From the NCBI RefSeq assembly GCF_001613385.1, contig NZ_BDCG01000016.1, positions 349,911 to 413,910 on the forward strand: a stretch of DNA of 64,000 nt, read 5' to 3'. Numbering within the stretch: the first letter of the stretch is position 1; every line of letters begins with the position of its first letter. This document shows, one piece after another, positions 17,874 to 25,897 of this stretch. The position numbers and the translations under genes were made by a program. The stretch comes from Nocardia flavorosea NBRC 108225. GTDB lineage: Bacteria > Actinomycetota > Actinomycetes > Mycobacteriales > Mycobacteriaceae. A model generated the notes under the pieces. It made no database searches and was not told the DNA's origin. It saw only the letters and a list, made by a program, of their open reading frames with translations.

Positions 17874-18806
17874 TCAGATCAGGCTCTTCTGTTTCTGGAT
17901 GCGGCGGCGGACATCGGCCATGAGGGCGTGGCTGCCGCCGTGGCGGAGAAAGCGGGGGATGAAGCGGTTGACGAAACCGACGAAGAGGAAGAGGTTTTCG
18001 AAGCGGCGCTGGTCGGCGGCGGTCCATTCGACCTGCATCTGTTCGCGGAAGTAGGGCGCGAGGAAGCCGATGGTGAGGAAGCGCAGCAAGCCACGGAACG
18101 GGATGCGCAGGTACCAGTGGATCATCCGGAGGTTCAGCAGATCGTCGAGATAGGCGCGGACGTAGTCGTCGAGGACGGCGTCGGTGCAGGCCCTGTTCCA
18201 ATACTCGTCGAACTCGGCGCGGGTGGCCGGCCACATATCCTCGGTGACCTGCAGGGTGGTGCCCAGGGAGGACGAGGAGCGGTAGAAGGCCTCGTTCTGT
18301 TCGGGGTTCATCTTTCCGGCCAGCAACTGGTAGGTGTCCTCGAAACCGATGTAGAGGCACGCCGCGACCCAGAGTTGTAGCTTGCGATCGAAGGCGTTGT
18401 ATTTCACCGGGGCGCCGGGTTCGGAACGCACCTGCCGGTGGGCCACGTTCACCGCCTCGCGGAAGGCCTGTTTCTCCTCGTTGTCGCCGAGGATGGCGAC
18501 GGCCAGGTATTGGGTGGTGGTGCGGGCACGCTTCCATGGGCGTTTCATCAGTGAACCCGATTCCACCTTGCTTTCGGCGACGCCGTAGCCGACGCCGGGG
18601 TTGGCCATCTGCATGATCACGTTCGCGGCGGCGCCGGCGAACTGCCAGAAGTCGAGGGCGTCGGTGAGTTGGAGGGGGCGTGCGGTGAAGGCGCGATGGG
18701 TGCCGCTGATCCGGATCCGGGTCTGCTCGGTGGTCAGCGGCAACTGATCTCCCGGCTGCGGGCCGTGCAGGCTGTCGGGTTGCCGAGGATGTGCTGCGGC
18801 GGTCAT
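17874..18806 (-). CDS. MpaB-type oxygenase (DUF2236/latex-clearing-protein fold)
   Basis: A 310-residue protein of the ER-bound oxygenase MpaB family, which includes the haem enzymes Lcp (rubber cleavage) and MpaB. Diagnostic features are the HRQV motif near residue 135, then KYNAFDRKLQLWVAACLYIGFED, and the His-containing NLRMIHWYLRIPFRGLLRF region near 245. Bacterial members are common in mycolata and mostly uncharacterised. Substrate is unknown. GGAAGGA precedes the ATG at 18806 at a good distance. The gene diverges from the mce operon across a 275-base AT-rich regulatory region, which hints at shared control. Confidence 0.85.
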   Translation of the reverse strand: MTAAAHPRQPDSLHGPQPGDQLPLTTEQTRIRISGTHRAFTARPLQLTDALDFWQFAGAAANVIMQMANPGVGYGVAESKVESGSLMKRPWKRARTTTQYLAVAILGDNEEKQAFREAVNVAHRQVRSEPGAPVKYNAFDRKLQLWVAACLYIGFEDTYQLLAGKMNPEQNEAFYRSSSSLGTTLQVTEDMWPATRAEFDEYWNRACTDAVLDDYVRAYLDDLLNLRMIHWYLRIPFRGLLRFLTIGFLAPYFREQMQVEWTAADQRRFENLFLFVGFVNRFIPRFLRHGGSHALMADVRRRIQKQKSLI

Positions 18807-18837
18807 GAGTGTCCTTCCCCAGGGATCCGGTGTGGCC

Positions 18838-18895
18838 TAAGTTACTTCATATTCTTCAAACAGTCACTTGATATGAAGGAACTGTCGCTAACTTA
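18838..18895. promoter_or_regulatory. Nested dyad in the mpaB-mce divergent region
   Basis: TAAGTTA (18838-18844) is the reverse complement of TAACTTA (18889-18895). Inside it CTTCATAT (18845-18852) pairs with ATATGAAG (18871-18878). The block is AT-rich against a very GC-rich background, just upstream of the MpaB-type gene. Confidence 0.5.
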
Positions 18896-18902
18896 TGCAT
18901 GC

Positions 18903-18939
18903 TCGAACGTGTTGGTAAACATACCTAGAACAGGTATCA
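18903..18939. promoter_or_regulatory. Two near-consensus KstR-like sites upstream of the mce operon
   Basis: TCGAACGTGTTGGT (18903-18916) and TAGAACAGGTATCA (18926-18939) each differ from TNNAACNNGTTNNA at one fixed position. Their centres are 23 bases apart. They lie about 145-180 bases before the first mce-operon gene. Confidence 0.4.
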
Positions 18940-19081
18940 AGCCCTTGTCGGCGACCAGGAATCTTTGCGAAAACCTTCCGCGAACACGTGAATCGTGCGT
19001 AACATACCGCTCCGACCCGACCGTCTCAGACGTTCCCCGGTGGGGAGGGCGCGTAGCGGCCGGACAAGGAAGGAGCCCAGC

Positions 19082-19306
19082 ATGCTCAAACGGCTGGATC
19101 GCATATTCAGCTATGAGATGAAGGTGTCGGAGTTCCTCGGCACCCTCATCATCCTCGGAATCCCCTACGGAATCATCGGAATCGTCTGGACGCTCACCCA
19201 CACCTCGCATCTTCGCGAGATGCACGGTCTGGACGTGATCATTTCCTTCCTGGGATCCATCGTGTGCTGGCCGGTGCTCACCTTCTCGAACGTGACGATG
19301 ACCTGA
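19082..19306 (+). CDS. Small two-helix membrane protein at the head of the mce operon
   Basis: A 74-residue protein, MLKRLDRIFSYEMKVSEFLG followed by two hydrophobic segments (about residues 20-38 and 48-66). I recognise no functional motif. The start at 19082 is chosen because AAGGAG lies eight bases upstream; the open frame extends back to 18995 without any signal. Its stop TGA overlaps the ATG of the next small gene by one base, so it belongs to the same transcript as yrbEA. It may be an accessory subunit of the Mce permease complex; this is inferred from position only. Confidence 0.75.
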   Translation: MLKRLDRIFSYEMKVSEFLGTLIILGIPYGIIGIVWTLTHTSHLREMHGLDVIISFLGSIVCWPVLTFSNVTMT

Positions 19307-19521
19307 TGATGGCGCTGGTATGGCTCATCGACATCGTGGTGATCGTCGTCAAGATCCTCGGTGGGCGGACGAAAGTGAATCCGGTACTGCGCCTCGGGTT
19401 GTGGCTCGCCCTGCTCTGTGTGCTCGCCGCCGGTCTCGCCGTGTTGGGCGCCGGGTTCGTGCTGCTGCAGCGATACCTCAGCGGTGATCTCGATACCACC
19501 GGACCGGAACTGCCATGGTGA
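19306..19521 (+). CDS. Second small two-helix membrane protein of the mce operon
   Basis: A 71-residue protein with two hydrophobic segments (MALVWLIDIVVIVVKIL and the stretch around LGLWLALLCVLAAGLAVLGA) joined by a short basic loop, GGRTKVNP. No domain recognised. Tandem ATGs at 19306 and 19309 follow the one-base TGATG overlap with the upstream gene. Its stop overlaps the start of yrbEA by seven bases. Tight coupling on both sides shows it is part of the operon. Confidence 0.72.
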   Translation: MMALVWLIDIVVIVVKILGGRTKVNPVLRLGLWLALLCVLAAGLAVLGAGFVLLQRYLSGDLDTTGPELPW

Positions 19522-20375
19522 CCACCGGAAAGAACGCGCCGGAGCAGCGCACCGACCTCGAACAGGCCCTCGACGATCTGAAGGGCCTCTGGCAACGCCA
19601 CCCCCAGCGCTCCCTGGAAACCCTCGGGCGTCAGGTCACGCTGGGCCGCGAGGCCGTCGTGGAGACACTGAAATCCCTCGCCGCCCGCCGATTCCCCTTC
19701 GCCGAATTCGCGAAACAGTGCGGGTTCATGGCCAATGTGTCGGCCGCGCCCACCATTTTCGTCGCCATGCCGATCGCGGTCGTGGTATCCATCCAGATCG
19801 GCGCGCTCGTCAACCAGGTCGGCGCCACCACGTTCATCGGCGCGGTCGCGGGCCTGGGCATCATCCGCCAGGGCGCCCCGCTGGTGACCTCGCTGATGAT
19901 CGCGGGCGCGGTCGGTTCCGCCATCTGCGCCGACCTCGGCTCGCGCACCATCCGGGAAGAAATCGACGCGATGATGGTGATGGGGGTCAACCCCGTCCGG
20001 AGACTCGTGGCGCCACGGCTGGTGGCGGCCGTGGTGGTGAGCATGCTGCTGTGCGGGTTCATCGTCTTCGTCGGATTCGCGACTGCCTACATGTTCAATG
20101 TCTACGCCCAATCGGGTACGCCGGGTTCGTTCATCGGCTCGTTCGCCTCCTTCGCGGTCGCCAACGATATGGCGGTGGCGCTGGTCAAATCGGCGATCTT
20201 CGGGGTGCTGACCGCGATCATCGCCTGCGATATCGGCCTGCACGCCAAAGGCGGGCCCGGTGGGGTGGCGAACGCGGTGAACTCGGCGGTGGTGTCGTCG
20301 GCGCTGATGCTGTTCGCCACCAACATCATCATCACGCAGGTGTACAACACCGTCTTCCCGACGAAGGTGATCTGA
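19515..20375 (+). CDS. yrbEA: YrbEA, MlaE-type permease of the Mce transporter
   Basis: A 286-residue MlaE-family permease. After a ~65-residue polar N-terminus come about five hydrophobic segments with the family motif AGAVGSAICADLGSRTIREEIDAM, where the EExDA-like sequence is the docking site for the MceG (MkL) ATPase. With YrbEB it forms the inner-membrane channel of the Mce lipid importer, the actinobacterial counterpart of MlaE. The ATG at 19515 overlaps the preceding gene. No ATPase is encoded in the operon, as is usual for mce loci. Confidence 0.93.
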   Translation: MVTTGKNAPEQRTDLEQALDDLKGLWQRHPQRSLETLGRQVTLGREAVVETLKSLAARRFPFAEFAKQCGFMANVSAAPTIFVAMPIAVVVSIQIGALVNQVGATTFIGAVAGLGIIRQGAPLVTSLMIAGAVGSAICADLGSRTIREEIDAMMVMGVNPVRRLVAPRLVAAVVVSMLLCGFIVFVGFATAYMFNVYAQSGTPGSFIGSFASFAVANDMAVALVKSAIFGVLTAIIACDIGLHAKGGPGGVANAVNSAVVSSALMLFATNIIITQVYNTVFPTKVI

Positions 20376-20376
20376 C

Positions 20377-21240
20377 GTGGGCACTCCCTATACGCCGCCG
20401 GCGCTCAAACCGGTCCGGATGGTGGCCTCCGCGGCGGCGGTCCCGGTGGACGCGAACCGGCGGCTGGGCCACCAGGGCATCACCTTTGTCCAGGCGCTGA
20501 TCGCGATACCGTTCGTACTGAAGCACTATCGCAAGGAAGTGCTGCGGCTGACGGCCGACGTCGGGTGGGGCAACGGATCGCTGGTCGTGGGCGGCGGCAC
20601 CGTCGGCGTGGTGATCATTCTGTGCGGCTTCGGCGGAATCACCGTCGGAATGGAGGCGTTCAGCGCGCTCAACCTGCTGACCATGGGGCCGCTCACGGGT
20701 GCCATATCCGGGTTCGCGACCACCCGTGAGTTAGCGCCGATTCTTGCCACCCTCGCCTTCGCGATCCAAGCAGGCTGCCGATTCACCGCGCAGCTGGGTT
20801 CCATGCGGATCGCCGAGGAGATCGACGCGCTGGAATCCATCGCCATCCGCCCGCTGCCGTATCTGATGACCACCCGGATGATCGCGGCGACCCTGACCAT
20901 CATCCCGCTCTACAGCGTGGGCCTGGCGGTGGCGTACCTGGCCACGAAACTGTCGGTGCTGCTGCTGGGCGGTACCTCCGCGGGGACCTACGACCACTAC
21001 TTCTACCAGTTCCTCCTCGGCCCGGACCTGTTCTTCTCGCTGCTCAAGGTCGTGGTGTTCGTTCTGCTGGCCACATTCATCCAGTGCTACTACGGCTTCT
21101 TCGCGGCCGGCGGTCCCGAAGGCGTCGGGGTGGCGGCCGGGCAGGCCATCAAGATGGTGATCGTCGTGATGGTGTTCGCGAATCTGTTCTTGACACTGGC
21201 GATCTGGGGTATCGACCCCGGTTTCCGGATTTCGGGGTGA
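20377..21240 (+). CDS. yrbEB: YrbEB, MlaE-type permease of the Mce transporter
   Basis: A 287-residue paralogue of YrbEA with the corresponding motif AIQAGCRFTAQLGSMRIAEEIDALESIAIRP and five hydrophobic segments. It is the second half of the heterodimeric permease. It starts with GTG one base after the yrbEA stop. MceA begins within eight bases of its stop. Confidence 0.93.
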   Translation: MGTPYTPPALKPVRMVASAAAVPVDANRRLGHQGITFVQALIAIPFVLKHYRKEVLRLTADVGWGNGSLVVGGGTVGVVIILCGFGGITVGMEAFSALNLLTMGPLTGAISGFATTRELAPILATLAFAIQAGCRFTAQLGSMRIAEEIDALESIAIRPLPYLMTTRMIAATLTIIPLYSVGLAVAYLATKLSVLLLGGTSAGTYDHYFYQFLLGPDLFFSLLKVVVFVLLATFIQCYYGFFAAGGPEGVGVAAGQAIKMVIVVMVFANLFLTLAIWGIDPGFRISG

Positions 21241-21247
21241 GGTGGCG

Positions 21248-22768
21248 ATGATCGTCGATCACAGCGGCCGGGGGCCGCGGCCGTGGCATATGACCGTGGC
21301 GGGTCTGGTGATGCTGACCGTTCTGGCGGTGCTGCTGGGCCTGCTCGGACTGCGATACACGGGTCGTTTCGAGGACGCTGTCCAGGTGCGGGCGGTGCTC
21401 ACCAGTACCGGGGACGGACTACCGGAGCGCGCGGATGTGAAATTCCGCGGCATGGTCGTCGGGGCGGTATCGGCCGTGGATGTGGTGGCCGCCGGGAAAC
21501 GGCAGCGCGTCGCGATCGATCTGGACTCCCGGATCGCACCGACCATTCCGGACAATGTCACCGCGCGGGTCGTTCCGAACAACCTGTTCGGGGTCACCGG
21601 TATCGAACTCGTGGACAATGGAGTCACACCGGGCCGCCTGGCCACCGGTGCCGAGATCGCCGAGGACACCAGCGAGGGCACGGTCCAGTTGCAGACCACG
21701 CTCACCGTGCTGCGCGACGTGCTGGACAAGATGCAACCGGAAAAGCTGGGCCGGGTACTGGCGACCTTCTCCGAAGCGCTCGACCCGGGGGCACGCGCCC
21801 CGGGCTCGACGATCGAACGGCTCGACACCTGGGTCACCGAGGTGCGCACTATCGACGGCGTCGGGGAATTACTGGGCGATCTGGGCCGCGCCACCAGCGC
21901 ACTGAGCGAATCGGCGCCGGAGCTGGTGGGCGTGCTCTCCGAATCGGTGACCACCGCGCGCACCGTCACCGAACGCCGGGAGAACCTCATCGCCATGCTC
22001 GCCAACGCCAGTGGTGCCGTGGACTCGGTGAACAGCCTGTTCGCCCGGAACCCGGAGGCAGCCAAGGAATTGGTGCCCGGACTCGACAGCCTGTTCGGGT
22101 CGCTGGCACAGGATCCGGAGGCGATCCCGGCGTCGGTGGCCAACCTCAACGCCGCACTCGGGAAGCTGTCGGGCGCGTTCGGCTGGGGCGCGCAACGGCA
22201 GATGCGCTGGAGCCTGGATGTCTCGTTCACGCCGTTCCAGCAGTACACCGCGAAGGACTGCCCCCGCTACGGGGAGGTGGCCGGTCCGCGCTGCGGTGGT
22301 TCGTCGGTGCCGCAGGTTGCGCCGGTACAGCAGTACCCGCCGAATCTACTGCCCGGATGGCTGCCGGGCGCGGGCCCGAAACCGCAGCTACCCGCGGCGC
22401 CCGCGCCGGTACAGATGCCCGCGCCACCGCAGATTCCGGGGTTGCCGGCACTGCCCGGTTTGCCCGCGATACCGGGAATCACGGTGCCCCTGCTCCCGGC
22501 GCCCGCGGGACAACCGGCCCCGCCGGTACCACCGGCTCTGCCCGGGCAGCCCGGTCCGCCCGGCCAACCGGTCCTGCCCGCAGAGCCCGGTCCGCCGGGG
22601 CAGCCGGTGCCCGCGGCGGCGCCGGCCGGTCAGCCGATCGCCCAGCTGCGTGGGCACGCCGCCGTCGCCGCGCTGCTCGGCCGCCAACCCACCACATCCG
22701 AATTGCTGCTGCTCACACCGGTGCTGGCGGGCGGCACGATCGACGTCTATTCCGAGGGGGCTGCCTGA
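21248..22768 (+). CDS. mceA: MceA, Mce-family lipid transport protein with proline-rich tail
   Basis: About 506 residues: an N-terminal membrane anchor (about 12-35), the MlaD/MCE domain (about 40-120, with RADVKFRGMVVGAVSAVDVV), a long helical region, and CDPRYGE-like CPRYGEVAGPRCGG cysteines. A C-terminal stretch of about 80 residues rich in Pro-Gly repeats (GQPGPPGQP, AEPGPPGQP) precedes a small end domain. MCE proteins assemble as a hexameric tube across the periplasm for lipid movement. GAGGTGG four bases upstream favours the ATG at 21248; the GTG at 21242 is also in frame. Stop and mceB start overlap by one base. Confidence 0.9.
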   Translation: MIVDHSGRGPRPWHMTVAGLVMLTVLAVLLGLLGLRYTGRFEDAVQVRAVLTSTGDGLPERADVKFRGMVVGAVSAVDVVAAGKRQRVAIDLDSRIAPTIPDNVTARVVPNNLFGVTGIELVDNGVTPGRLATGAEIAEDTSEGTVQLQTTLTVLRDVLDKMQPEKLGRVLATFSEALDPGARAPGSTIERLDTWVTEVRTIDGVGELLGDLGRATSALSESAPELVGVLSESVTTARTVTERRENLIAMLANASGAVDSVNSLFARNPEAAKELVPGLDSLFGSLAQDPEAIPASVANLNAALGKLSGAFGWGAQRQMRWSLDVSFTPFQQYTAKDCPRYGEVAGPRCGGSSVPQVAPVQQYPPNLLPGWLPGAGPKPQLPAAPAPVQMPAPPQIPGLPALPGLPAIPGITVPLLPAPAGQPAPPVPPALPGQPGPPGQPVLPAEPGPPGQPVPAAAPAGQPIAQLRGHAAVAALLGRQPTTSELLLLTPVLAGGTIDVYSEGAA

Positions 22769-23790
22769 TGCGCCTGGCGCGGACAATTGCCGGTTTCAGT
22801 ATTTTCGCGGTGATCGCGATCGTGCTGACCTACACCATCTGGTCCACGCTGCAGCGTTCGGTGCCGGGGGAGACCGAAACCTATTCGGCCACCTTCACCG
22901 ATGTGATGGGCGTACGTATCGGCGACGATGTGCGAATGGCCGGTGTGCGGGTGGGCCGCGTCGATGCGATCGAATTCGAACCGGACTACAAGGCCCGGCT
23001 GGTGCTGCGGATCGAGGAACGGCAGCGGCTCACCGACACCACCAAGGCGCTCGTGCGGTACCAGAACCTGATCGGGCAGCGGTATATCGCGCTGTTGCCG
23101 GGCGAGGAGAAAGGTACGGAGGTCGCGCCGGGTTCGCATATCCCGGTGGAGCGCACGGAACCGTCCTTCGATGTATCGGCGCTGCTGTCCGGGTTCGAGC
23201 CGCTGTTCAGTGTGCTGCAACCGGATCAGATCAATTCATTGTCCGACACGCTGGTCCAGGCGTTGCAGGGCGACGGGGTTTCACTGAGTGCGCTCATCAC
23301 CCAGGCCGCGGAACTGGCCACCACCTTCGGTGAACGGGACGAAATCCTGGGCGCGGTGATCACCAACCTGAGCAGTGTCGTTGCCGGGCTGGCCAACCGC
23401 AGCCAGGAGTTGGAAACACTGATAACCCAGACCAGAGGCCTGATGGACGCGCTCTACGCCGAGGGCGAGACCCTGAAGGCCTCGGTGAATACGGTGGCCC
23501 GTTCCACCGATTCGCTGACCGGCCTGATCAGCACGGTCAAACCGGATATCGCGCTGGCGCAGGACGAGGCGACCACCGCGGTGGAACTGCTGCTGCTCAA
23601 CGGCGCCGCGCTGGACCAGGCGGCGATCGAACTGCCGACCGTACTCAACGGCCTTGCCCGGTTCACCGGTTACGGCGCCTACGGCAACGCCTATATCTGC
23701 AACCTCGACGTCTCGCTGTGGGGTGTGCTGTTCCCACCCGGACTGTTCGCGCAGATCGGCGGCAATTCGCAATCGGAGGTGTGCCGCTGA
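22768..23790 (+). CDS. mceB: MceB, Mce-family lipid transport protein
   Basis: A 340-residue protein with an N-terminal anchor (TIAGFSIFAVIAIVLTYTIW), an MCE domain with DVMGVRIGDDVRMAGVRVGRV (about residues 45-65), and a helical C-terminal part ending in a cysteine pair region (NAYICNLDVSLWG and SEVCR). The true start is the ATG at 22768 that overlaps the mceA stop by one base. The frame is open far upstream to 21283, but that part is only a shadow of mceA. It is one of six MCE subunits. Confidence 0.92.
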   Translation: MRLARTIAGFSIFAVIAIVLTYTIWSTLQRSVPGETETYSATFTDVMGVRIGDDVRMAGVRVGRVDAIEFEPDYKARLVLRIEERQRLTDTTKALVRYQNLIGQRYIALLPGEEKGTEVAPGSHIPVERTEPSFDVSALLSGFEPLFSVLQPDQINSLSDTLVQALQGDGVSLSALITQAAELATTFGERDEILGAVITNLSSVVAGLANRSQELETLITQTRGLMDALYAEGETLKASVNTVARSTDSLTGLISTVKPDIALAQDEATTAVELLLLNGAALDQAAIELPTVLNGLARFTGYGAYGNAYICNLDVSLWGVLFPPGLFAQIGGNSQSEVCR

Positions 23791-24800
23791 TGGCGAGGTT
23801 ACGAATACCTTTCGCGAAGAACCGCTTCCTGTGGCAGGGGTTGATCGCCGCGGCCGCGGTGGCACTGCTGCTCATCGGATCCAGTGTGGTCTCGCAGCTG
23901 CGGTTCACCGACAAGACCGTGGTCGCGGAATTCGCGCAGGCCGCGGGTATGCGGGCGGGTGCCACGGTGGACGTTTCGGGGATCGAGGTCGGCGAGGTGC
24001 GGGCGGTGCGGCTGGCCGGTGACAAGGTCGAGGTCGAGATGAAGATCAGCCGAGACATCCGGGTGGCCGTCGACGCCCGCGCGGCGATCAAGATGTCCAC
24101 CATTCTCGGCCGGTTGCATATCGAACTGATCCCCGGTGTGGGCGCGGAATCGCCGGACAACCGGATTCGGCTGGCTAATACGGCCGTTCCGTACAACCTG
24201 GCCAAAGTGATCCAGGACCCGGCCTACAAATCGTCGTTCGAGCGGATCGAGCGGATCGACCCCGGCAAACTGCGGCAAGCCCTGGATGTGTTCTCCCAGC
24301 AGATGGGTGATTCACCGGAACTCGCCGTGACCGCCCTGGATTCGATCGGCTCGCTGGCCGAGGTGATCAACGCCCGGCGTGACGAGGTCGACCTGCTCCT
24401 CAAGAGCATGGACCAGGTCTCGCAGCTGGTGGCCGACAACCAGAACAGTGTGCTCATGCTGCTCACCCGCGGTGAGGCGATCGGCAACGCGGTGGCCGTA
24501 CGCCAGGACATGCTGCGACGGCTGCTGGACAACGTCGCCGCGCTGTCGGGGCTGCTGCGGGATATGGGGCTGGAGAACAACGGTCAGCTCGGCCCGCTGA
24601 TCCAGAATCTCGACACCATGACGCAGGGCCTGGAAAAGAACAAGGACAACCTGGACAGGCTGTACGAGATCATGCCGGTCACCCTGCGCCAGTTCAACAA
24701 TGTGGTCGGCAACGGGCCCTACGCCGATGTGTGGGCGCCCTGGTTCCTACCGGACAACTGGCTGTGCTTCGCGCAGGTCGTCGAGGGGTGTGGCACATGA
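23790..24800 (+). CDS. mceC: MceC, Mce-family lipid transport protein
   Basis: A 336-residue protein: membrane anchor (about 14-34), MCE domain with FAQAAGMRAGATVDVSGIEV, then a long helical region and a C-terminal CFAQVVEGCGT. The ATG at 23790 overlaps the mceB stop by one base; the in-frame upstream ATG at 23718 lies inside mceB and is not used. It is part of the same coupled operon. Confidence 0.92.
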   Translation: MARLRIPFAKNRFLWQGLIAAAAVALLLIGSSVVSQLRFTDKTVVAEFAQAAGMRAGATVDVSGIEVGEVRAVRLAGDKVEVEMKISRDIRVAVDARAAIKMSTILGRLHIELIPGVGAESPDNRIRLANTAVPYNLAKVIQDPAYKSSFERIERIDPGKLRQALDVFSQQMGDSPELAVTALDSIGSLAEVINARRDEVDLLLKSMDQVSQLVADNQNSVLMLLTRGEAIGNAVAVRQDMLRRLLDNVAALSGLLRDMGLENNGQLGPLIQNLDTMTQGLEKNKDNLDRLYEIMPVTLRQFNNVVGNGPYADVWAPWFLPDNWLCFAQVVEGCGT

Positions 24801-25897
24801 GGCTGCGGAGGATCGCGCGTGTGGTCGCGGCCGGAATCGCCGGACTCTGCGCGGCCGGCTGTGCGGTACTGCCCGACAGTATCGCCGGGCTACCGGAACA
24901 ATATCTGGGCGAACATATCCGGGTCAGCGCCGATTTCGAGAACGTGGCCGGACTGTACGCCGGTAACGAGGTCGCCGTACTCGGCGTTCCGGTGGGCCGG
25001 GTGGAAACCGTGACCCCGCGCGGTACCTATGTCGAGGTCACCATGGCCCTCGACAAGGAGGTCGAGGTACCTGCCGATGCGATGGCCGCGCTGATCTCCC
25101 CGCAGCTGATCACCAACCGGCACGTCGAACTCGCTCCGGCCTACAGCGGTGACGGACCCACGCTCACCGACGGCGCACATATCCCACTGGAACGCACCCG
25201 GGTGCCGGTGGAACTCGACCGGATCCTGGAGAACTTCGACCAGCTCGGCGCCGCGCTCAAAGGCGACAACGAGGCCGGGCCATTGGCCAGCCGGGTGCTG
25301 TTCCCGCTGCTCGAAGGTAACGGCGACCGGTTACGCGAAACGCTCGACGATCTGTCCGCCGCATTCGAGGTCACCTTCGCCAACAAGGACCAGATCGCCA
25401 ACACCATCATCAAACTGAACGAGATCACCCAGGTCGTCGCCCAGAACGACCAGACCGTCCGCGATTTCAGCGCCCGGCTCACCGAACTGGTGCAGTTGAT
25501 GGGCGAGCAATCGCCGGGTCTGCACGCGGTACTCGTGCAGTTGAACGATTTCGTCACCAACACCTCGACCCTGGTCGGCCAGAACCGCGACCAGCTCGCG
25601 GGTGCGCTGGAACGGTTCGTCACCATCACCGCCCAGATGCGCGCCAACGCCCGCGGACTCACCGAACTGGTGGATGTAGGCCCGCTGTTCTTCGAAAACC
25701 TTGCCAACGGTGTGAGCCACGAACACCAGGCGTTCCGGGTGCACGCGCTGCTGGACAAATCGCTGCTGGACAACGAGGTGCTGTCCACCTTCTGTGAACG
25801 GATCCAGCTGCGCGCCGACGGGTGCCGTACCGGCCGGGTCCAGGATTTCGGTCCCGACTTCGGGATCACCGCCGCGCTGCTGGGGATGACGCAATGA
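24797..25897 (+). CDS. mceD: MceD, Mce-family protein with a lipobox
   Basis: A 366-residue MCE protein in the fourth mce position. Its N-terminus MRLRRIARVVAAGIAGLCAAGC is a signal peptide with the lipobox CAAGC, predicting lipid attachment at Cys22, rather than the simple anchor expected for MceD. The MCE domain follows (FENVAGLYAGNEVAVLGVPVGRV). The chain ends after a helical region at GITAALLGMTQ. Start ATG 24797 overlaps the mceC stop by four bases; mceE overlaps its stop by four. Confidence 0.88.
   Translation: MRLRRIARVVAAGIAGLCAAGCAVLPDSIAGLPEQYLGEHIRVSADFENVAGLYAGNEVAVLGVPVGRVETVTPRGTYVEVTMALDKEVEVPADAMAALISPQLITNRHVELAPAYSGDGPTLTDGAHIPLERTRVPVELDRILENFDQLGAALKGDNEAGPLASRVLFPLLEGNGDRLRETLDDLSAAFEVTFANKDQIANTIIKLNEITQVVAQNDQTVRDFSARLTELVQLMGEQSPGLHAVLVQLNDFVTNTSTLVGQNRDQLAGALERFVTITAQMRANARGLTELVDVGPLFFENLANGVSHEHQAFRVHALLDKSLLDNEVLSTFCERIQLRADGCRTGRVQDFGPDFGITAALLGMTQ

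Noticed and set aside
21283..22767. In-frame upstream extension of mceB to an 835-residue protein
   Set aside because: This part is antiphase to mceA, is arginine/glycine-rich nonsense, and mceB has a proper ATG overlapping the mceA stop.
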